Origin: Lachnospiraceae bacterium
GTDB lineage: Bacteria; Bacillota; Clostridia; Lachnospirales; Lachnospiraceae
Length of the DNA: 64,000 bases
Reading direction: 5' to 3'
NCBI GenBank assembly: GCA_017432565.1
Contig: JAFRIW010000044.1
Coordinates: 1 to 64,000, forward strand
The position numbers and the translations under genes are program-made. The notes beneath the pieces are model-generated. The model saw only the letters and a program-made list of their open reading frames with translations, ran no database searches and was not told where the DNA came from. Of the stretch, positions 48,974 to 59,124 are shown one piece after another (position 1 is the first letter of the stretch; each line of letters begins with the position of its first letter).

Positions 48974-51262
48974 ATGAGTAAAAAAGACGATCCGAAACAG
49001 ATGAATCTGACTGAGTACATGAGCGGCATGGATGACTCGATTATCAAATCCGAGTACTCCGAGCTCATGCAGAAGTCCTATATTGACTACGCAATGAGCG
49101 TCATCATCGCGCGCGCCCTGCCGGATGTGCGGGACGGCTTAAAGCCCGTCCAGCGCAGGACGCTCTATGATATGCAGCAGCTGGGGATTCATTCTGACAA
49201 ACCGTACCGCAAGAGCGCCCGTATCGTCGGCGATACCATGGGTAAATTCCATCCTCACGGCGACGCGTCCATCTATGACGCGCTGGTGGTGATGGCGCAG
49301 GACTTCAAGAAAGAGATTCCGCTCGTGGACGGCCACGGCAACTTCGGCAATATCGAGGGAGACGGCGCGGCGGCCATGCGTTACACGGAAGCACGGCTGC
49401 AGAAGATCACGGAAGACGCCTTCCTGGCGGACCTGGATAAGGATGTCGTCGACTTCATTCCGAATTTTGACGAGACAGAGAAGGAACCCGCGGTTCTGCC
49501 GGTCAGGATCCCGAATTTCCTGATCAACGGCTCCGAGGGCATCGCGGTCGGTATGGCGACCTCGACGCCGCCCCACAATCTGGGCGAGATCATCGACGCG
49601 GAGATCGCCTGCCTGGACAACCCGGAGATTACGTCCGAGCAGCTGATGAAATATGTCAAGGGGCCGGATTTTCCCACCGGCGGCATTGTCACCAACAGCG
49701 ACGAGCTTCCGGAAATCTACCGGACCGGCCAGGGCAAAATCAAGATCCGCGGAAAAATTGAGGTTGAGAAGGGCAAAAACGGGCATAAGAACCTGGTTAT
49801 CACCGAGATTCCCTATCCCATGATCGGCGCCAATATCAGCAAATTCCTGCAGGATGTGGCGGCGCTCTCCGAAAACAAGACCACGCAGGACATCGTGGAC
49901 ATCTCCAACCAGTCCTCCAAGGAGGGCATCCGGATCGTCATCGAGCTGCGCAAAGACGCGGATGTCGAGAACTTCAAGAACATGCTTTATAAGAAGACGC
50001 GTCTTGAAGATACTTTCGGCGTCAATATGCTTGCGATCGCAAACGGCCGGCCGGAGACACTGGGCCTTCGGGAGATTCTGGAGGAGAATATTCACTTCCA
50101 GTATGAGCTGCAGACCAGAAAATACAACAATCTGCTGAAGAAAGAACAGGACAGGCGTGAGATTCAGGAAGGCCTGATCAAAGCCGTCAATGTCATCGAT
50201 CTGGTCATTGAGATTCTGCGCGGCAGCAAAAACCGCGAGATGGCCAAGAACTGTATGGTGAAGGGCGAGACGGACGGAATCAACTTTAAATCCCGTCAGT
50301 CCAAGGCGATGGCCCAGCAGCTGCAGTTCACGGAGCGGCAGGCCGACGCTATTCTGGAAATGCGTCTGTATAAGCTGATCGGCCTCGAACTGGATGCACT
50401 GGTGAAGGAGCACGAGGACACGGTCGCAAATATCTATCGCTACGAAGACATTCTCGAGGAGCACGACTCCATGACCGACGTGATCCGGAGTGAACTGCTC
50501 GCCTATAAAAAGAAGTACGCGGTCCCGAGAAAGACCGAGATCACAAAGGCTGAGGAAGCGGTCTTTACGGTGAAGGCGCCGGAGGAGCGCGATCTGCTGT
50601 GTCTGGTCGACCGCTTCGGCTATGCCAAAACCATGGATGCGTCCATGTACGAGAAGAACAAAGAAGTCATCGATCAGGACTTCCGGTTCCACTTTATCTG
50701 CAAGAGCACGGGCAAAATCTGTGTCTTTACCAACGTCGGCAATCTGCACACGATCCGCGTACAGGATATTCCGAACGGCAAGCTGAAGGACCGCGGAATC
50801 CCGATCGACAATATCAGCAATTACAGCAGCGACAAAGAGACCGTTGTCTATATCACAAGCCAGTCCTCGCTGAATCTGTACCGGCTTCTGTTTGTGACGA
50901 AGAAGGCCATGATGAAGGTGGTCAGCGGCGGCGAATTTGATGTCACCAGACGTATGGTGGCGGCCACGAGCCTGAATGAGGGCGATGAACTGATCAGTGT
51001 CGCAGTGCTGACAGACCAGCAGACGGTTGTGCTGCAGTCCCGCGGCGGCTTCTTCCTGCGCTTTGCGATCGAGGAGGTGCCCGAAAAGAAAAAGGGCGCG
51101 GCCGGGGTGCGCGGCATGAAGCTTGCTGACAACGATGAGCTCACGGCGGTCTACTTTACAGGCCCCTCGGATAAAGGCTCAATCGAATATCACGAAAAAA
51201 CACTGGAAATCAACCGGCTGAAGATTGCCGGACGGGACGGAAAGGGAACCAGACAGAAATGA
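48974..51262 (+). CDS. Type IIA DNA topoisomerase (GyrA/ParC family) subunit A
   Basis: The DNA cleavage subunit, 762 residues. The catalytic tyrosine is in [10 protein letters not shown] (about residue 138), within a normal winged helix. The quinolone region reads [13 protein letters not shown]: the hotspot usually held by serine (GyrA 83) is alanine, and the second hotspot keeps aspartate. The C-terminal domain is a beta-pinwheel, but I find no GyrA box (QRRGG[KR]G), which argues for topoisomerase IV-like decatenation rather than negative supercoiling. It overlaps rsmD by ATGA. Confidence 0.9.
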   Translation: MSKKDDPKQMNLTEYMSGMDDSIIKSEYSELMQKSYIDYAMSVIIARALPDVRDGLKPVQRRTLYDMQQLGIHSDKPYRKSARIVGDTMGKFHPHGDASIYDALVVMAQDFKKEIPLVDGHGNFGNIEGDGAAAMRYTEARLQKITEDAFLADLDKDVVDFIPNFDETEKEPAVLPVRIPNFLINGSEGIAVGMATSTPPHNLGEIIDAEIACLDNPEITSEQLMKYVKGPDFPTGGIVTNSDELPEIYRTGQGKIKIRGKIEVEKGKNGHKNLVITEIPYPMIGANISKFLQDVAALSENKTTQDIVDISNQSSKEGIRIVIELRKDADVENFKNMLYKKTRLEDTFGVNMLAIANGRPETLGLREILEENIHFQYELQTRKYNNLLKKEQDRREIQEGLIKAVNVIDLVIEILRGSKNREMAKNCMVKGETDGINFKSRQSKAMAQQLQFTERQADAILEMRLYKLIGLELDALVKEHEDTVANIYRYEDILEEHDSMTDVIRSELLAYKKKYAVPRKTEITKAEEAVFTVKAPEERDLLCLVDRFGYAKTMDASMYEKNKEVIDQDFRFHFICKSTGKICVFTNVGNLHTIRVQDIPNGKLKDRGIPIDNISNYSSDKETVVYITSQSSLNLYRLLFVTKKAMMKVVSGGEFDVTRRMVAATSLNEGDELISVAVLTDQQTVVLQSRGGFFLRFAIEEVPEKKKGAAGVRGMKLADNDELTAVYFTGPSDKGSIEYHEKTLEINRLKIAGRDGKGTRQK

Positions 51263-51810
51263 GAGTCATTGCAGGCAGTGCCAGAAGAATGAACCTGAAG
51301 ACGCCGGACGGAGAGAACACCAGGCCGACGCAGGACCGCATCAAGGAAACGCTGTTCAACATGATCCAGATGCAGGTGCCCGGCTCGATCTTCCTGGATC
51401 TGTGCGCCGGGAGCGGCGGAATCGGTATTGAGGCGCTCTCACGCGGCGCGAAGCGGGCATATTTTGCCGAAAACGGACGCGAGGCAGCCAGATGCATCCA
51501 GGAGAATCTGCACAAGACACATTTTGAAGAAAACGGGATTCTTCTGAAGATGGATGTGCTGAACGCGCTGCATCATATCCATGAAAAGGAAGCGGATCTG
51601 ATCTATCTGGACCCGCCCTATGAGTCGGAACTGGGCATGCAGATTCTGTACGCCCTCACAAATGCGCCTTTTGTCACGGAGAACAGCGTCATTATTGTCG
51701 AGACCTCACTGGACACGGACTATTCCGGAGCGGAGGACGCGGGATTTGAGCTGACGCGCGAGAAGCGCTACAAGACAAATCGTCACCTGTTTTTCAGAAA
51801 GAAAGTGTGA
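51259..51810 (+). CDS. rsmD: 16S rRNA (guanine(966)-N(2))-methyltransferase RsmD
   Basis: Methylates G966 of 16S rRNA. The 183 residues start with the typical [18 protein letters not shown], followed by the [13 protein letters not shown] segment, SAM motif [20 protein letters not shown] (about 47-65) and the catalytic DPPY (about 117-120). It overlaps the topoisomerase gene by four bases and is followed by coaD, a very common Bacillota pairing. Confidence 0.96.
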   Translation: MRVIAGSARRMNLKTPDGENTRPTQDRIKETLFNMIQMQVPGSIFLDLCAGSGGIGIEALSRGAKRAYFAENGREAARCIQENLHKTHFEENGILLKMDVLNALHHIHEKEADLIYLDPPYESELGMQILYALTNAPFVTENSVIIVETSLDTDYSGAEDAGFELTREKRYKTNRHLFFRKKV

Positions 51811-51815
51811 AGAAT

Positions 51816-52343
51816 ATGAAATCAGCAGTCTACCCGGGAAGCTTCGATCCGGTGACCTACGGGCACATCGACATCATCAAAAGAGCCGCGGCCATGTTCG
51901 ATGAAGTAACGGTTGCGGTGCTTGACAACGTCTCGAAACGTCCGTTGTTTTCCGTAGAGGAACGTGTTAGAATGTTACAAATGGTCACAGAGGATATACC
52001 CAATGTGCATGTCGATTCCTTCTCCGGGCTGACCATCGACTACGCGAAGAGGATCGGCACGCATATTATTGTGCGGGGACTGCGGGCTGTTACGGATTTT
52101 GAGTATGAGCTGCAGATCGCACAGACGAACCGCAAATTGTCCGGCGGAGACGTGGATTCCATCTTTCTGACGACGAGCCTGGAATATGCGTATTTAAGTT
52201 CGTCCAGCGTCCGGGAAATTGCTTCCTTCGGCGGAGATATTTCCATCTGTGTACCGCCCGAAATCGGGAAACTGGTTTATCAGAAATACGGAATGGAACC
52301 GAAAAATTTGAATAATCCGGAAAAACAGGGGGAAGAGGCATGA
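51816..52343 (+). CDS. coaD: Phosphopantetheine adenylyltransferase
   Basis: Fourth step of coenzyme A synthesis: adenylates 4'-phosphopantetheine. The 175-residue nucleotidyltransferase has [18 protein letters not shown] (about 3-20, containing the GH of the T/HxGH motif), [16 protein letters not shown] (about 88-103) and SSSSVREIA near 126-134. ATG 51816 gives the family's standard N-terminus; a GTG at 51807 is the alternative. The C-terminus extends some 15 residues beyond the usual end. Confidence 0.95.
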   Translation: MKSAVYPGSFDPVTYGHIDIIKRAAAMFDEVTVAVLDNVSKRPLFSVEERVRMLQMVTEDIPNVHVDSFSGLTIDYAKRIGTHIIVRGLRAVTDFEYELQIAQTNRKLSGGDVDSIFLTTSLEYAYLSSSSVREIASFGGDISICVPPEIGKLVYQKYGMEPKNLNNPEKQGEEA

Positions 52344-52966
52344 GCAGCGAGAGCAAAATTGTCAGACAGATCGATGAAATTGAAGATTACATCGAGGGAT
52401 GTAAGTATATGCGGTTTTCCAACGATAACATCGTTGTTTCCAAGGAACGGCTTGCATCCATGCTGGAGCAGCTCCGCGACCTGACCCCTCAGGAAATTCT
52501 CCATTATCAGAGCATCATCGACCGCAAGGACGAGATTCTGGAGGATGCGCGCCGCAAGGCGGATGACCTGATGGAGCAGGCAACCTACAAATTCAATGAG
52601 TCCCTGAATGAGAACGCAGTCATGCAGGAAGCTTACAAGCAGGCGGACGAGCTTGTGCGGCAGGGCGCGAATCAGGGCCAGGCGATCCTGAACCAGGCAA
52701 TTGCGGATGCGAACAGCTACCGCAGCCAGGCAGCCAGCTATGTGGACGGCATGCTTGCGGAGATGGAAAATCTTTCCGCCGCTACACTGCGTGAGGCACA
52801 GGAGCATTTCGAGGCATACCTTCAGTCCGTAAATACTTATCTGACCACCATCCGTGCAAACCGTCAGGAGCTTCGCAGAAGCATTGAAGCTGCTGCCGCC
52901 CCGCAGGCGCAGGTACCGCAGAACGCGGAAATGCCGGCTAAGGGAGCACAGGGAATCCAGCAGTAA
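52340..52966 (+). CDS. Helical coiled-coil protein (ATP-synthase-stalk-like), function unknown
   Basis: A 208-residue soluble, largely helical protein. After a globular-looking N-terminus (1-60, [18 protein letters not shown]) there is a long A/Q/E/R-rich stretch with heptads (about 62-180) of the kind that gives spurious matches to V-type ATPase subunit E/H or DivIVA. A proline/alanine tail ends it. It overlaps coaD by ATGA. Genes of this kind are usual after coaD in Lachnospiraceae; a role in division or scaffolding is only a guess. Confidence 0.7.
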   Translation: MSSESKIVRQIDEIEDYIEGCKYMRFSNDNIVVSKERLASMLEQLRDLTPQEILHYQSIIDRKDEILEDARRKADDLMEQATYKFNESLNENAVMQEAYKQADELVRQGANQGQAILNQAIADANSYRSQAASYVDGMLAEMENLSAATLREAQEHFEAYLQSVNTYLTTIRANRQELRRSIEAAAAPQAQVPQNAEMPAKGAQGIQQ

Positions 52967-52976
52967 CGGGAACTCT

Positions 52977-53693
52977 ATGAGCGAGAATCGAAACGTGCGA
53001 GGGGGGCAGGTTGAATACCGTGCCCCTCGTTTTTATCAGTCGGCGTCGGACTTCGACGCAGTGATTTTTGACCTGGACGGGACACTCCTGGATTCCATGG
53101 GAGTCTGGGGTGAGATTGATATCGAATATATGGGCCGGCTGGGACTTGCTGTGCCGGAAGGTCTTCAGATGGACATCAGCGGCATGAGCTTCTATGAGAC
53201 GGCGGTCTATTTCAAAGAGCGCTTTCATGTCACGGATTCCATCGAAAAAATCATGGATGACTGGAATCAGATGGCCTTCCTGAAGTATCAGAACGAGGTG
53301 CGGTGCAAACCCGGCGGTGCGGAATATCTGCACTGGTGTCATGACCACGGCATTCTGCTCGGTGTCGCGACCAGCAACTCCCGCATTCTGGTGAGCGAGG
53401 TGCTGAAATCCAACGGCATTGAAGAGCTTTTCGGTGCTGTCGTGACCGGCAGTGAAGTCCTGAACGGAAAACCGCAGCCGGATATCTATCTGGCTGTCGC
53501 CGCACAGCTCGGCGTCAGGCCGGAGCGCTGTCTGGTCTTCGAGGATGTGGTGCCCGGCATTCAGGCGGCGCGGGCGGCCGGCATGCGGGTCATCGCCGTG
53601 GAGGATGACGCGTCGCGCTCCCAGGAAGAAGAAAAGCTTTCGCTGGCGGACGTGATGATCCGCGATTTTTACGAGATCGGACTGAGGGACTGA
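52977..53693 (+). CDS. HAD family phosphatase (beta-phosphoglucomutase-like)
   Basis: A 238-residue HAD hydrolase. Motif I is FDLDGTLLDS (about 30-39, nucleophile Asp), motif II TSNSRILVSEVL (about 127-138), the motif III lysine is in VLNGKPQPDIYL, and motif IV VFEDVVPGIQAA (about 188-199). The helical cap places it among PGMB/phosphatase-like subfamily IA members. The N-terminus carries about 23 extra residues. The first ATG with a ribosome-binding-like GGGAACTC was chosen. Substrate unknown. Confidence 0.86.
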   Translation: MSENRNVRGGQVEYRAPRFYQSASDFDAVIFDLDGTLLDSMGVWGEIDIEYMGRLGLAVPEGLQMDISGMSFYETAVYFKERFHVTDSIEKIMDDWNQMAFLKYQNEVRCKPGGAEYLHWCHDHGILLGVATSNSRILVSEVLKSNGIEELFGAVVTGSEVLNGKPQPDIYLAVAAQLGVRPERCLVFEDVVPGIQAARAAGMRVIAVEDDASRSQEEEKLSLADVMIRDFYEIGLRD

Positions 53694-53698
53694 GCAAA

Positions 53699-54292
53699 AT
53701 GGCGAAGAACAAAGCAGTAAAGGGAGAATACGGGGCAATCCGGCAGGCCCGGAAGAAACAGGCGCTGATGACGGCGGCTCTTCTTGCACTGGTTCTCGGG
53801 CTGTTTTTCGGCGGCCGTCTGTATTACGGAAGCAACCGGAATATTTACTCCATCATGGCAGCGCTGTCCTGCCTGCCGTTTGGCTGGAGTGCCGTCAACC
53901 TGATTATGCTGCTGCGGGCCGGCGTGTGCAGTGAAGATGCACACCGCCGGATTCTTTCGACGCTTGCGGAGCACCGGCTCCGGGAAGAGGATCTGACACA
54001 GGCCTACGACCTGTATCTGACCGGCTACAGCAGGAATTTCCAGATCAGTCATGTCGCAATCCGCGGAAAAAACATTGCAGCCCTGACAGAGGATGCGGGC
54101 TGTGATCTGCAGGCCGCCGAGGAACACATCCGCAAAATGATCGCCAATGACGGCTTCAGCGGATATACCATCAAGCTTTATCCGTCCGCGGAGAAATACA
54201 TACAGCGCCTGTCCGGCCTGTGCGGACTGGAGCGGGGAAACCCGGAGCGGGAGGAAAAGCTGCGCAGCACGCTGATGGCGATCTCACTATAA
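53699..54292 (+). CDS. Two-helix membrane protein of unknown function
   Basis: A 197-residue protein with a basic N-terminus (KNKAVKGEYGAIRQARKKQ), two membrane segments (about 22-42 and 50-72) and a soluble C-terminal domain of about 120 residues (HRRILSTLAEHRLREEDL, then a HIRKMIANDGFSGYTIKL stretch). I do not recognise a family beyond the fact that similar proteins accompany Lachnospiraceae housekeeping genes. It lies 5 bases after the HAD gene and before an RluA-type gene. Confidence 0.75.
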   Translation: MAKNKAVKGEYGAIRQARKKQALMTAALLALVLGLFFGGRLYYGSNRNIYSIMAALSCLPFGWSAVNLIMLLRAGVCSEDAHRRILSTLAEHRLREEDLTQAYDLYLTGYSRNFQISHVAIRGKNIAALTEDAGCDLQAAEEHIRKMIANDGFSGYTIKLYPSAEKYIQRLSGLCGLERGNPEREEKLRSTLMAISL

Positions 54293-54338
54293 CCGTCTCA
54301 GAACAACGCAGACTTAAGATACAGGAACAGGAAAAGCC

Positions 54339-55355
54339 ATGCAGGAACGCATTGCGGACAGACAGGCCGAGGGAATGCGGCTGGACAAATACCTGAGAAA
54401 GCTGCTGCCCCAGGCCCCGGATTCTTTTCTATACAGGATGCTGCGGAAAAAGAATATCGTGGTCAACGATCAGAAAGCCGCAGGCTCACTGCTGATCCAT
54501 GAGGGAGACCGGATCCGCCTGTATCTTTCGGACGAAACCATCTCTTCATTCAGCGCCGGTGAAGAGCAGCACAGGCAGAGCAGTGAAACGGTCCGGGAGG
54601 CGGAGACAGCCTATCGCACGCTGAAGGGTGTCCGGGCACTGGAAGAGACGGAGGACGTCGTTTTTCTGCACAAGAGCGCCGGTGTTCTGTCACAGAAGGC
54701 AGATCAGGCAGAGCTGTCCGCCAATGAGTGGCTCATCGGATACCTTCTGGCACAGGGAAAAATCAGTCCGGACTCTCTTCAGGATTTCAGGCCCGCCGTC
54801 TGCAACCGCCTGGACCGGGGCACCGACGGAATTCTGATCGGCGCTGCGACGCGCCAGGGCGCCCGGGAAATGACGCGTCTGATCCGTGAGCGGGGCATCC
54901 GCAAGTTCTATCAGATGATTGTGCGCGGACGCATCACCAGGCCGGGAGAGGCGCGGAATCTCCTTGTCAAGGACCGCAGGAGCAACCGGACCAGGTCCAT
55001 GGCTGCTCCGGGCGGGGAAGAAAATGCCCTGACGGTCTACCGTCCGCTGGAGAGCTTTACCGACCGGACCGGACGGGAAGTGACACTGGTCGAAGCCGAA
55101 CTGGTCACGGGCAGATCACATCAGCTCCGCGTCCAGTTTTCCTCCATGGGACATCCGATCGCGGGCGATGCAAAATACGGCGACGCCGGATGGAATGAAG
55201 ACCTGAAAAAAACGTGCGGTATCCGCACACAGGTGCTATCCTGTATCCGGGTTGAATTTCCGGATTCCGAACAGGAAAAGTCCCGGACACTGAAGGATCT
55301 TTCCGGGCGGGTGATCCGCGCCGGAAAGCCGGAAAGTTTTGAAAAGATCCGATAA
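54339..55355 (+). CDS. RluA-family pseudouridine synthase
   Basis: A 338-residue RNA pseudouridine synthase: N-terminal S4 domain (about 12-70; MRLDKYLRKLLPQAP and RKKNIVVNDQKA), then the catalytic domain with CNRLDRGTDGILIGA (about 163-177), where the aspartate is the catalytic residue. The histidine of the common HRLD motif is replaced by asparagine, as in several Clostridial members of this group. The late RSHQLRVQFSSMGHPIAGD segment (about 257-275) is standard. It is closest to RluC/RluD; the target site cannot be inferred. Confidence 0.92.
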   Translation: MQERIADRQAEGMRLDKYLRKLLPQAPDSFLYRMLRKKNIVVNDQKAAGSLLIHEGDRIRLYLSDETISSFSAGEEQHRQSSETVREAETAYRTLKGVRALEETEDVVFLHKSAGVLSQKADQAELSANEWLIGYLLAQGKISPDSLQDFRPAVCNRLDRGTDGILIGAATRQGAREMTRLIRERGIRKFYQMIVRGRITRPGEARNLLVKDRRSNRTRSMAAPGGEENALTVYRPLESFTDRTGREVTLVEAELVTGRSHQLRVQFSSMGHPIAGDAKYGDAGWNEDLKKTCGIRTQVLSCIRVEFPDSEQEKSRTLKDLSGRVIRAGKPESFEKIR

Positions 55356-55368
55356 AATCCGATAAGAA
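55339..55368 (+). promoter_or_regulatory. Possible promoter for recU and the his genes
   Basis: TTGAAA (55339-55344), 18-base spacer, TAAGAA (55363-55368), overlapping the end of the RluA gene. GATCCG and CGGATC flank the -10 region as an inverted repeat. The -10 is imperfect, so this is tentative. Confidence 0.45.
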
Positions 55369-55401
55369 CCGGATCACAAGCGTTTGAGGAGCGGAATACA
55401 T

Positions 55402-55950
55402 ATGGCCACCTGGAGCTCTCGTGGACTGCGGGGATCTGTCCTGGAGGAAATGATCAACCGCACAAATGAAAAATATAAGGAACAGAAGCTGGCTCTGATT
55501 CAGAAGGTGCCGACGCCGATTACGCCGATCAAAATCGATCAGGAGACAAGACACATCACGCTGGCTTATTTTGACCAGAAAAGTACTGTCGATTATATCG
55601 GGGTCATCCAGGGCATTCCGGTCTGTTTTGACGCCAAGGAGACGGCGGATATGACCTTCGCCCTGCAGAATGTCCATCCGCACCAGGTTGACTTCATGAA
55701 GCGGTTTGAAGAGCAGGACGGCATCGCTTTTTTCCTGATTTATTATTCAAAAGAAGATTTTTTCTATTATCTGCCGCTCAGGCATTTCCTGCCGTTCTGG
55801 GAGCGCGCGGAAAACGGAGGACGGAAGAGCTTCCGGTTTGATGAGCTCGACAAGACATATATTCTGCCGCACCATTCAAACTCCGCGGTGATGGTTCCGT
55901 ATCTGGAGCTGATCAACAAGGATCTGACGGAGCGGGAGGCGGCGGACTGA
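55402..55950 (+). CDS. recU: Holliday junction resolvase RecU
   Basis: The Bacillota resolvase that cuts junctions moved by RuvAB. The 182 residues include the PD-(D/E)xK-type core: DYIGVIQGIPVCFDAKET (about 67-84, with the D...DAK residues), FALQNVHPHQVDFMK (about 89-103) and GIAFFLIYYS. ATG 55402 follows GAGGAGCGG. It lies 15 bases before hisZ in the same direction, so a DNA-repair gene leads the histidine genes. Confidence 0.95.
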   Translation: MATWSSRGLRGSVLEEMINRTNEKYKEQKLALIQKVPTPITPIKIDQETRHITLAYFDQKSTVDYIGVIQGIPVCFDAKETADMTFALQNVHPHQVDFMKRFEEQDGIAFFLIYYSKEDFFYYLPLRHFLPFWERAENGGRKSFRFDELDKTYILPHHSNSAVMVPYLELINKDLTEREAAD

Positions 55951-55965
55951 TGCGAGGTGACAGGC

Positions 55966-57135
55966 ATGCGTAAGAAACAGGAACTGGTTCATACCCCGGA
56001 AGGTGTCCGGGACAGTTATGGGCCCGAATATCAGCTGCAGCTGACAGTGACGGACTCGATCCGCCGGACAATGAAGAGTTACGGCTTCGAGGATCTGAAG
56101 ACGCCGACTTTTGAGTTCTTTGATGTCTTTTCCAGTCAGATCGGCACGACGCCGTCCAGAGAGCTGTACAAATTCTTTGATAAAGAAGGCAACACACTGG
56201 TTCTGCGGCCGGACTTCACGCCGTCGGTTGCCCGGTGCACCGCAAAATACTACGCCGAGGAGAGCCGCCCGATCCGCTTCTGCTATCAGGGCAGCGCGTT
56301 TTCCAATACCTCCGATCTTCAGGGAAAGCTGAAGGAATCGACGCAGGCCGGCGCGGAGCTGATGAACGATCCGTCTGTTTACGCCGACGCGGAGATGATT
56401 GCGCTTCTGACGGAGTGCCTGCAGGCTGCGGGCCTTTCCCGCTTCCAGATCACGGTCGGAAATGTGGAGTACTTCCGCGGGCTGTGTGAGGCCGCCGGCA
56501 TCGGAGAAGAGACGGAAGAAGAACTGCGGGAGTATATCTCGGGCAAAAATTATTTTGCCGCCGAGGATCTGCTGCGCAGCGAAGAGATTGCCCCGGAGTA
56601 CCGGGAGCTGTTTCTGCAGATTACCAATTACCGCAAAAACGACGCCGAGCTGCAGGAGGTCTTGGACCGCACGAAAAATCCGGGTGCCCGCAGAGCGCTG
56701 GAGCGGCTGATCAGCCTGCACCTTCTTCTGAAAGAGTACGGCGTCGAAAAGTTCGTCAGCTATGATCTTTCGCTTCTTTCCAAATATCATTATTACACCG
56801 GCGTCATCTTCAAGGGATACACCTACGGCGTCGGAGAAGCCATCGCCTCCGGCGGAAGGTACGACAGGCTGCTGTCGCATTTTGGCAAGGATGCCGCAGC
56901 CATCGGATTTATGATTCCGGTGGATATTCTTCTGGAGGCTATGAAGCGGCAGAACCTGCTGCCGGCGGATCTTCAGCAGAGCGACATCGTCCGGCTCACT
57001 TATCGGGAAGACAACTATGCCGAAGTGCTCGGAAAAGCCCGCGCACTGCGCGCACAGGGCCGCTGCGCCGTGATGATCCGGGAGACGGAACAAGACGCGG
57101 CGTCCGGTTCCGCAGCGGAAGAAGGAGGTGTCTGA
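55966..57135 (+). CDS. hisZ: ATP phosphoribosyltransferase regulatory subunit HisZ
   Basis: A 389-residue paralogue of histidyl-tRNA synthetase that activates the short form of HisG and conveys histidine feedback. It shows HTPEGVRDSYGPEY (about 8-21), motif 2-like VLRPDFTPSVARCTA (about 70-84) and the C-terminal SGGRYDRLLSHFG (about 294-306), but no anticodon-binding domain, which separates it from HisS. ATG 55966 is chosen over GTG 55957 for its spacing from GCGAGG. Confidence 0.94.
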   Translation: MRKKQELVHTPEGVRDSYGPEYQLQLTVTDSIRRTMKSYGFEDLKTPTFEFFDVFSSQIGTTPSRELYKFFDKEGNTLVLRPDFTPSVARCTAKYYAEESRPIRFCYQGSAFSNTSDLQGKLKESTQAGAELMNDPSVYADAEMIALLTECLQAAGLSRFQITVGNVEYFRGLCEAAGIGEETEEELREYISGKNYFAAEDLLRSEEIAPEYRELFLQITNYRKNDAELQEVLDRTKNPGARRALERLISLHLLLKEYGVEKFVSYDLSLLSKYHYYTGVIFKGYTYGVGEAIASGGRYDRLLSHFGKDAAAIGFMIPVDILLEAMKRQNLLPADLQQSDIVRLTYREDNYAEVLGKARALRAQGRCAVMIRETEQDAASGSAAEEGGV

Positions 57136-57137
57136 AG

Positions 57138-57782
57138 ATGGAATTTCTGACAATAGCTCTCACAAAAGGACGCCTTGCAAACAAAACAATGGAACTTTTT
57201 GAGCGGGCGGGGTATTTCTGTGACGAGATGAAGGACGAAGGGACCCGGAAGCTGATCTTTACCAATGAAGAACAGGGACTGAAGTTTTTCCTTGCAAAGG
57301 GGCCGGATGTGCCGACTTATGTGGAATACGGCGCGGCGGATCTGGGCGTCGTCGGCTCGGACATCATAATGGAGGAGAGCCGCAGAGCCTATGAAGTGCT
57401 GGATCTGGGCTTCGGAAAATGCCGCATGTGTGTCTGCGGGCCGAAAGAAGCAGCCGAAAAGCTGAAGCACCATGAGATGATCCGCGTGGCCAGCAAGTAT
57501 CCGGCCATCGCGAAGGAGTATTTCTATAACCGGAAGCATCAGACCGTTGATATCATCAAGCTCGGAGGCTCCGTGGAACTGGGACCGATTGTCGGACTCT
57601 CGGATGTCATCGTGGATATCGTTGAGACCGGTTCGACACTTCGGGAGAACGGGCTGGAAGTGCTGGAGGAGATCTGCCCGCTGTCGGCGCGGCTGATTGT
57701 CAACCAGGTCAGCATGCAGATGCAGACTGAGCGGATAAATGATATGATAACTAAAGTCCGGCGCGCTCTTCAGGCCGGATGA
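57138..57782 (+). CDS. hisG: ATP phosphoribosyltransferase, short form HisG
   Basis: First step of histidine synthesis, joining PRPP and ATP. The 214-residue protein is the short form without the C-terminal regulatory domain and thus needs HisZ, encoded directly upstream. Family segments are LTIALTKGRLANKTMELF (about 4-21), YGAADLGVVGSDIIMEE (about 66-82) and the PRPP-binding DVIVDIVETGSTLRENGLE (about 156-174). Confidence 0.96.
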   Translation: MEFLTIALTKGRLANKTMELFERAGYFCDEMKDEGTRKLIFTNEEQGLKFFLAKGPDVPTYVEYGAADLGVVGSDIIMEESRRAYEVLDLGFGKCRMCVCGPKEAAEKLKHHEMIRVASKYPAIAKEYFYNRKHQTVDIIKLGGSVELGPIVGLSDVIVDIVETGSTLRENGLEVLEEICPLSARLIVNQVSMQMQTERINDMITKVRRALQAG

Positions 57783-57793
57783 GGAGAGTACAG

Positions 57794-59083
57794 ATGAAGA
57801 TTGTCCGTTTGAATAATGAAACAAGAGAAGATGCGCTGCGCACGCTGGTCGGAAGAAGCCCGGAGGGCTTTCCGGAGCAGGAGAAAACCGTCGCGGATAT
57901 TATCCGGGCGGTCCGCACGCGCGGAGACGAAGCGGTTCTGGAGTACGAGGAGCGCTTTGATCACTGCCGCATGACACCGGAAACACTGCGTGTGACCCGG
58001 GAAGAGATTGAAGCGGCTTACAATGAGCTGGATCCGGAATTCATTGCGGTCATGAAGAGAGCCGCGGAGAATATCCGCCGCTATCATGAAAAGCAGAAGG
58101 TCAACAGCTGGCTGACCATGGAGGAAGACGGAATTCTGCTCGGTCAGAAGATCACACCGATTTACTGCTCGGGCTGCTACGTGCCCGGCGGCAGGGCGGC
58201 TTATCCGTCCAGTGTCCTGATGAACCTGATTCCGGCTGAGGTCGCGGGGGTTTCCAGGATCATTGTGCTGACGCCGCCGAACGCGGAAGGCAAAGTGAAC
58301 AGCGGTACGCTGGCGGCGGCGGACATCGCCGGCGCGAAGGAGATCTACAAGGTGGGCGGTGCCCAGGCTATTGCGGCCATGGCGTACGGCACGCAGACGA
58401 TTCCGAAGGTGGACATGATCACCGGCCCCGGAAACATTTACGTCGCACTGGCCAAAAAGGCCTGCTTCGGCGTCACCGGCATTGACAGCGTAGCCGGCCC
58501 GTCCGAAATTCTGGTCATCGCCGATGAGACAGCCAATCCGCGGTATATCGCCGCCGATCTGCTCTCACAGGCCGAGCACGATCCGATGGCGAGCGCGATT
58601 CTGCTGACCACGTCCATGACCTTTGCGGAGGCCGTGAGCCGGGAAATAGAGGGGTTCCTGACAGAGCTGTCCCGCGCGCAGATCATCCGGGAGTCACTGG
58701 AGAATTACGGCTTTATCTTTGTCAGTGAGAAGATGGACGATCTGATCGACGCGGCCAATGCCATTGCCAGTGAGCACATCGAGATTGTCACGGAAAACCC
58801 GTATGAAATTATGACCAGGATCCGAAACGCAGGCGCCATTTTCCTGGGAAGCTATTCCTCAGAGCCGCTCGGAGACTACTACGCCGGCCCGAACCATATT
58901 TTGCCGACCAACGGAACAGCCCGCTTCTTCTCGCCGCTCGGGGTCGACACGTTTATCAAGAAGAGCAGCATCATCTCTTATTCGAGAGAGGCACTTGAAA
59001 AGGTTCACACGGATATTGAGCGCTTTGCAGCGGAAGAGGGACTGACGGCACACGCCAATTCCATCCGCGTGCGCTTTGAATGA
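57794..59083 (+). CDS. hisD: Histidinol dehydrogenase
   Basis: Last two oxidations of histidine synthesis (L-histidinol to L-histidine), zinc-dependent. The 429 residues include YVPGGRAAYPSSVLMN (about 126-141), DMITGPGNIYVALAK (about 205-219), the zinc-ligand segment LLSQAEHDPMASAIL (about 252-266) and ASEHIEIVTENP. ATG 57794 is preferred to an ATG at 57779 because GAGGAGAG lies just before it. The gene follows hisG closely. Confidence 0.96.
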   Translation: MKIVRLNNETREDALRTLVGRSPEGFPEQEKTVADIIRAVRTRGDEAVLEYEERFDHCRMTPETLRVTREEIEAAYNELDPEFIAVMKRAAENIRRYHEKQKVNSWLTMEEDGILLGQKITPIYCSGCYVPGGRAAYPSSVLMNLIPAEVAGVSRIIVLTPPNAEGKVNSGTLAAADIAGAKEIYKVGGAQAIAAMAYGTQTIPKVDMITGPGNIYVALAKKACFGVTGIDSVAGPSEILVIADETANPRYIAADLLSQAEHDPMASAILLTTSMTFAEAVSREIEGFLTELSRAQIIRESLENYGFIFVSEKMDDLIDAANAIASEHIEIVTENPYEIMTRIRNAGAIFLGSYSSEPLGDYYAGPNHILPTNGTARFFSPLGVDTFIKKSSIISYSREALEKVHTDIERFAAEEGLTAHANSIRVRFE

Positions 59084-59124
59084 TGTGTCAGGTCCGAAAA
59101 CCTGTCATGCAGAGGGAGAAGAAT

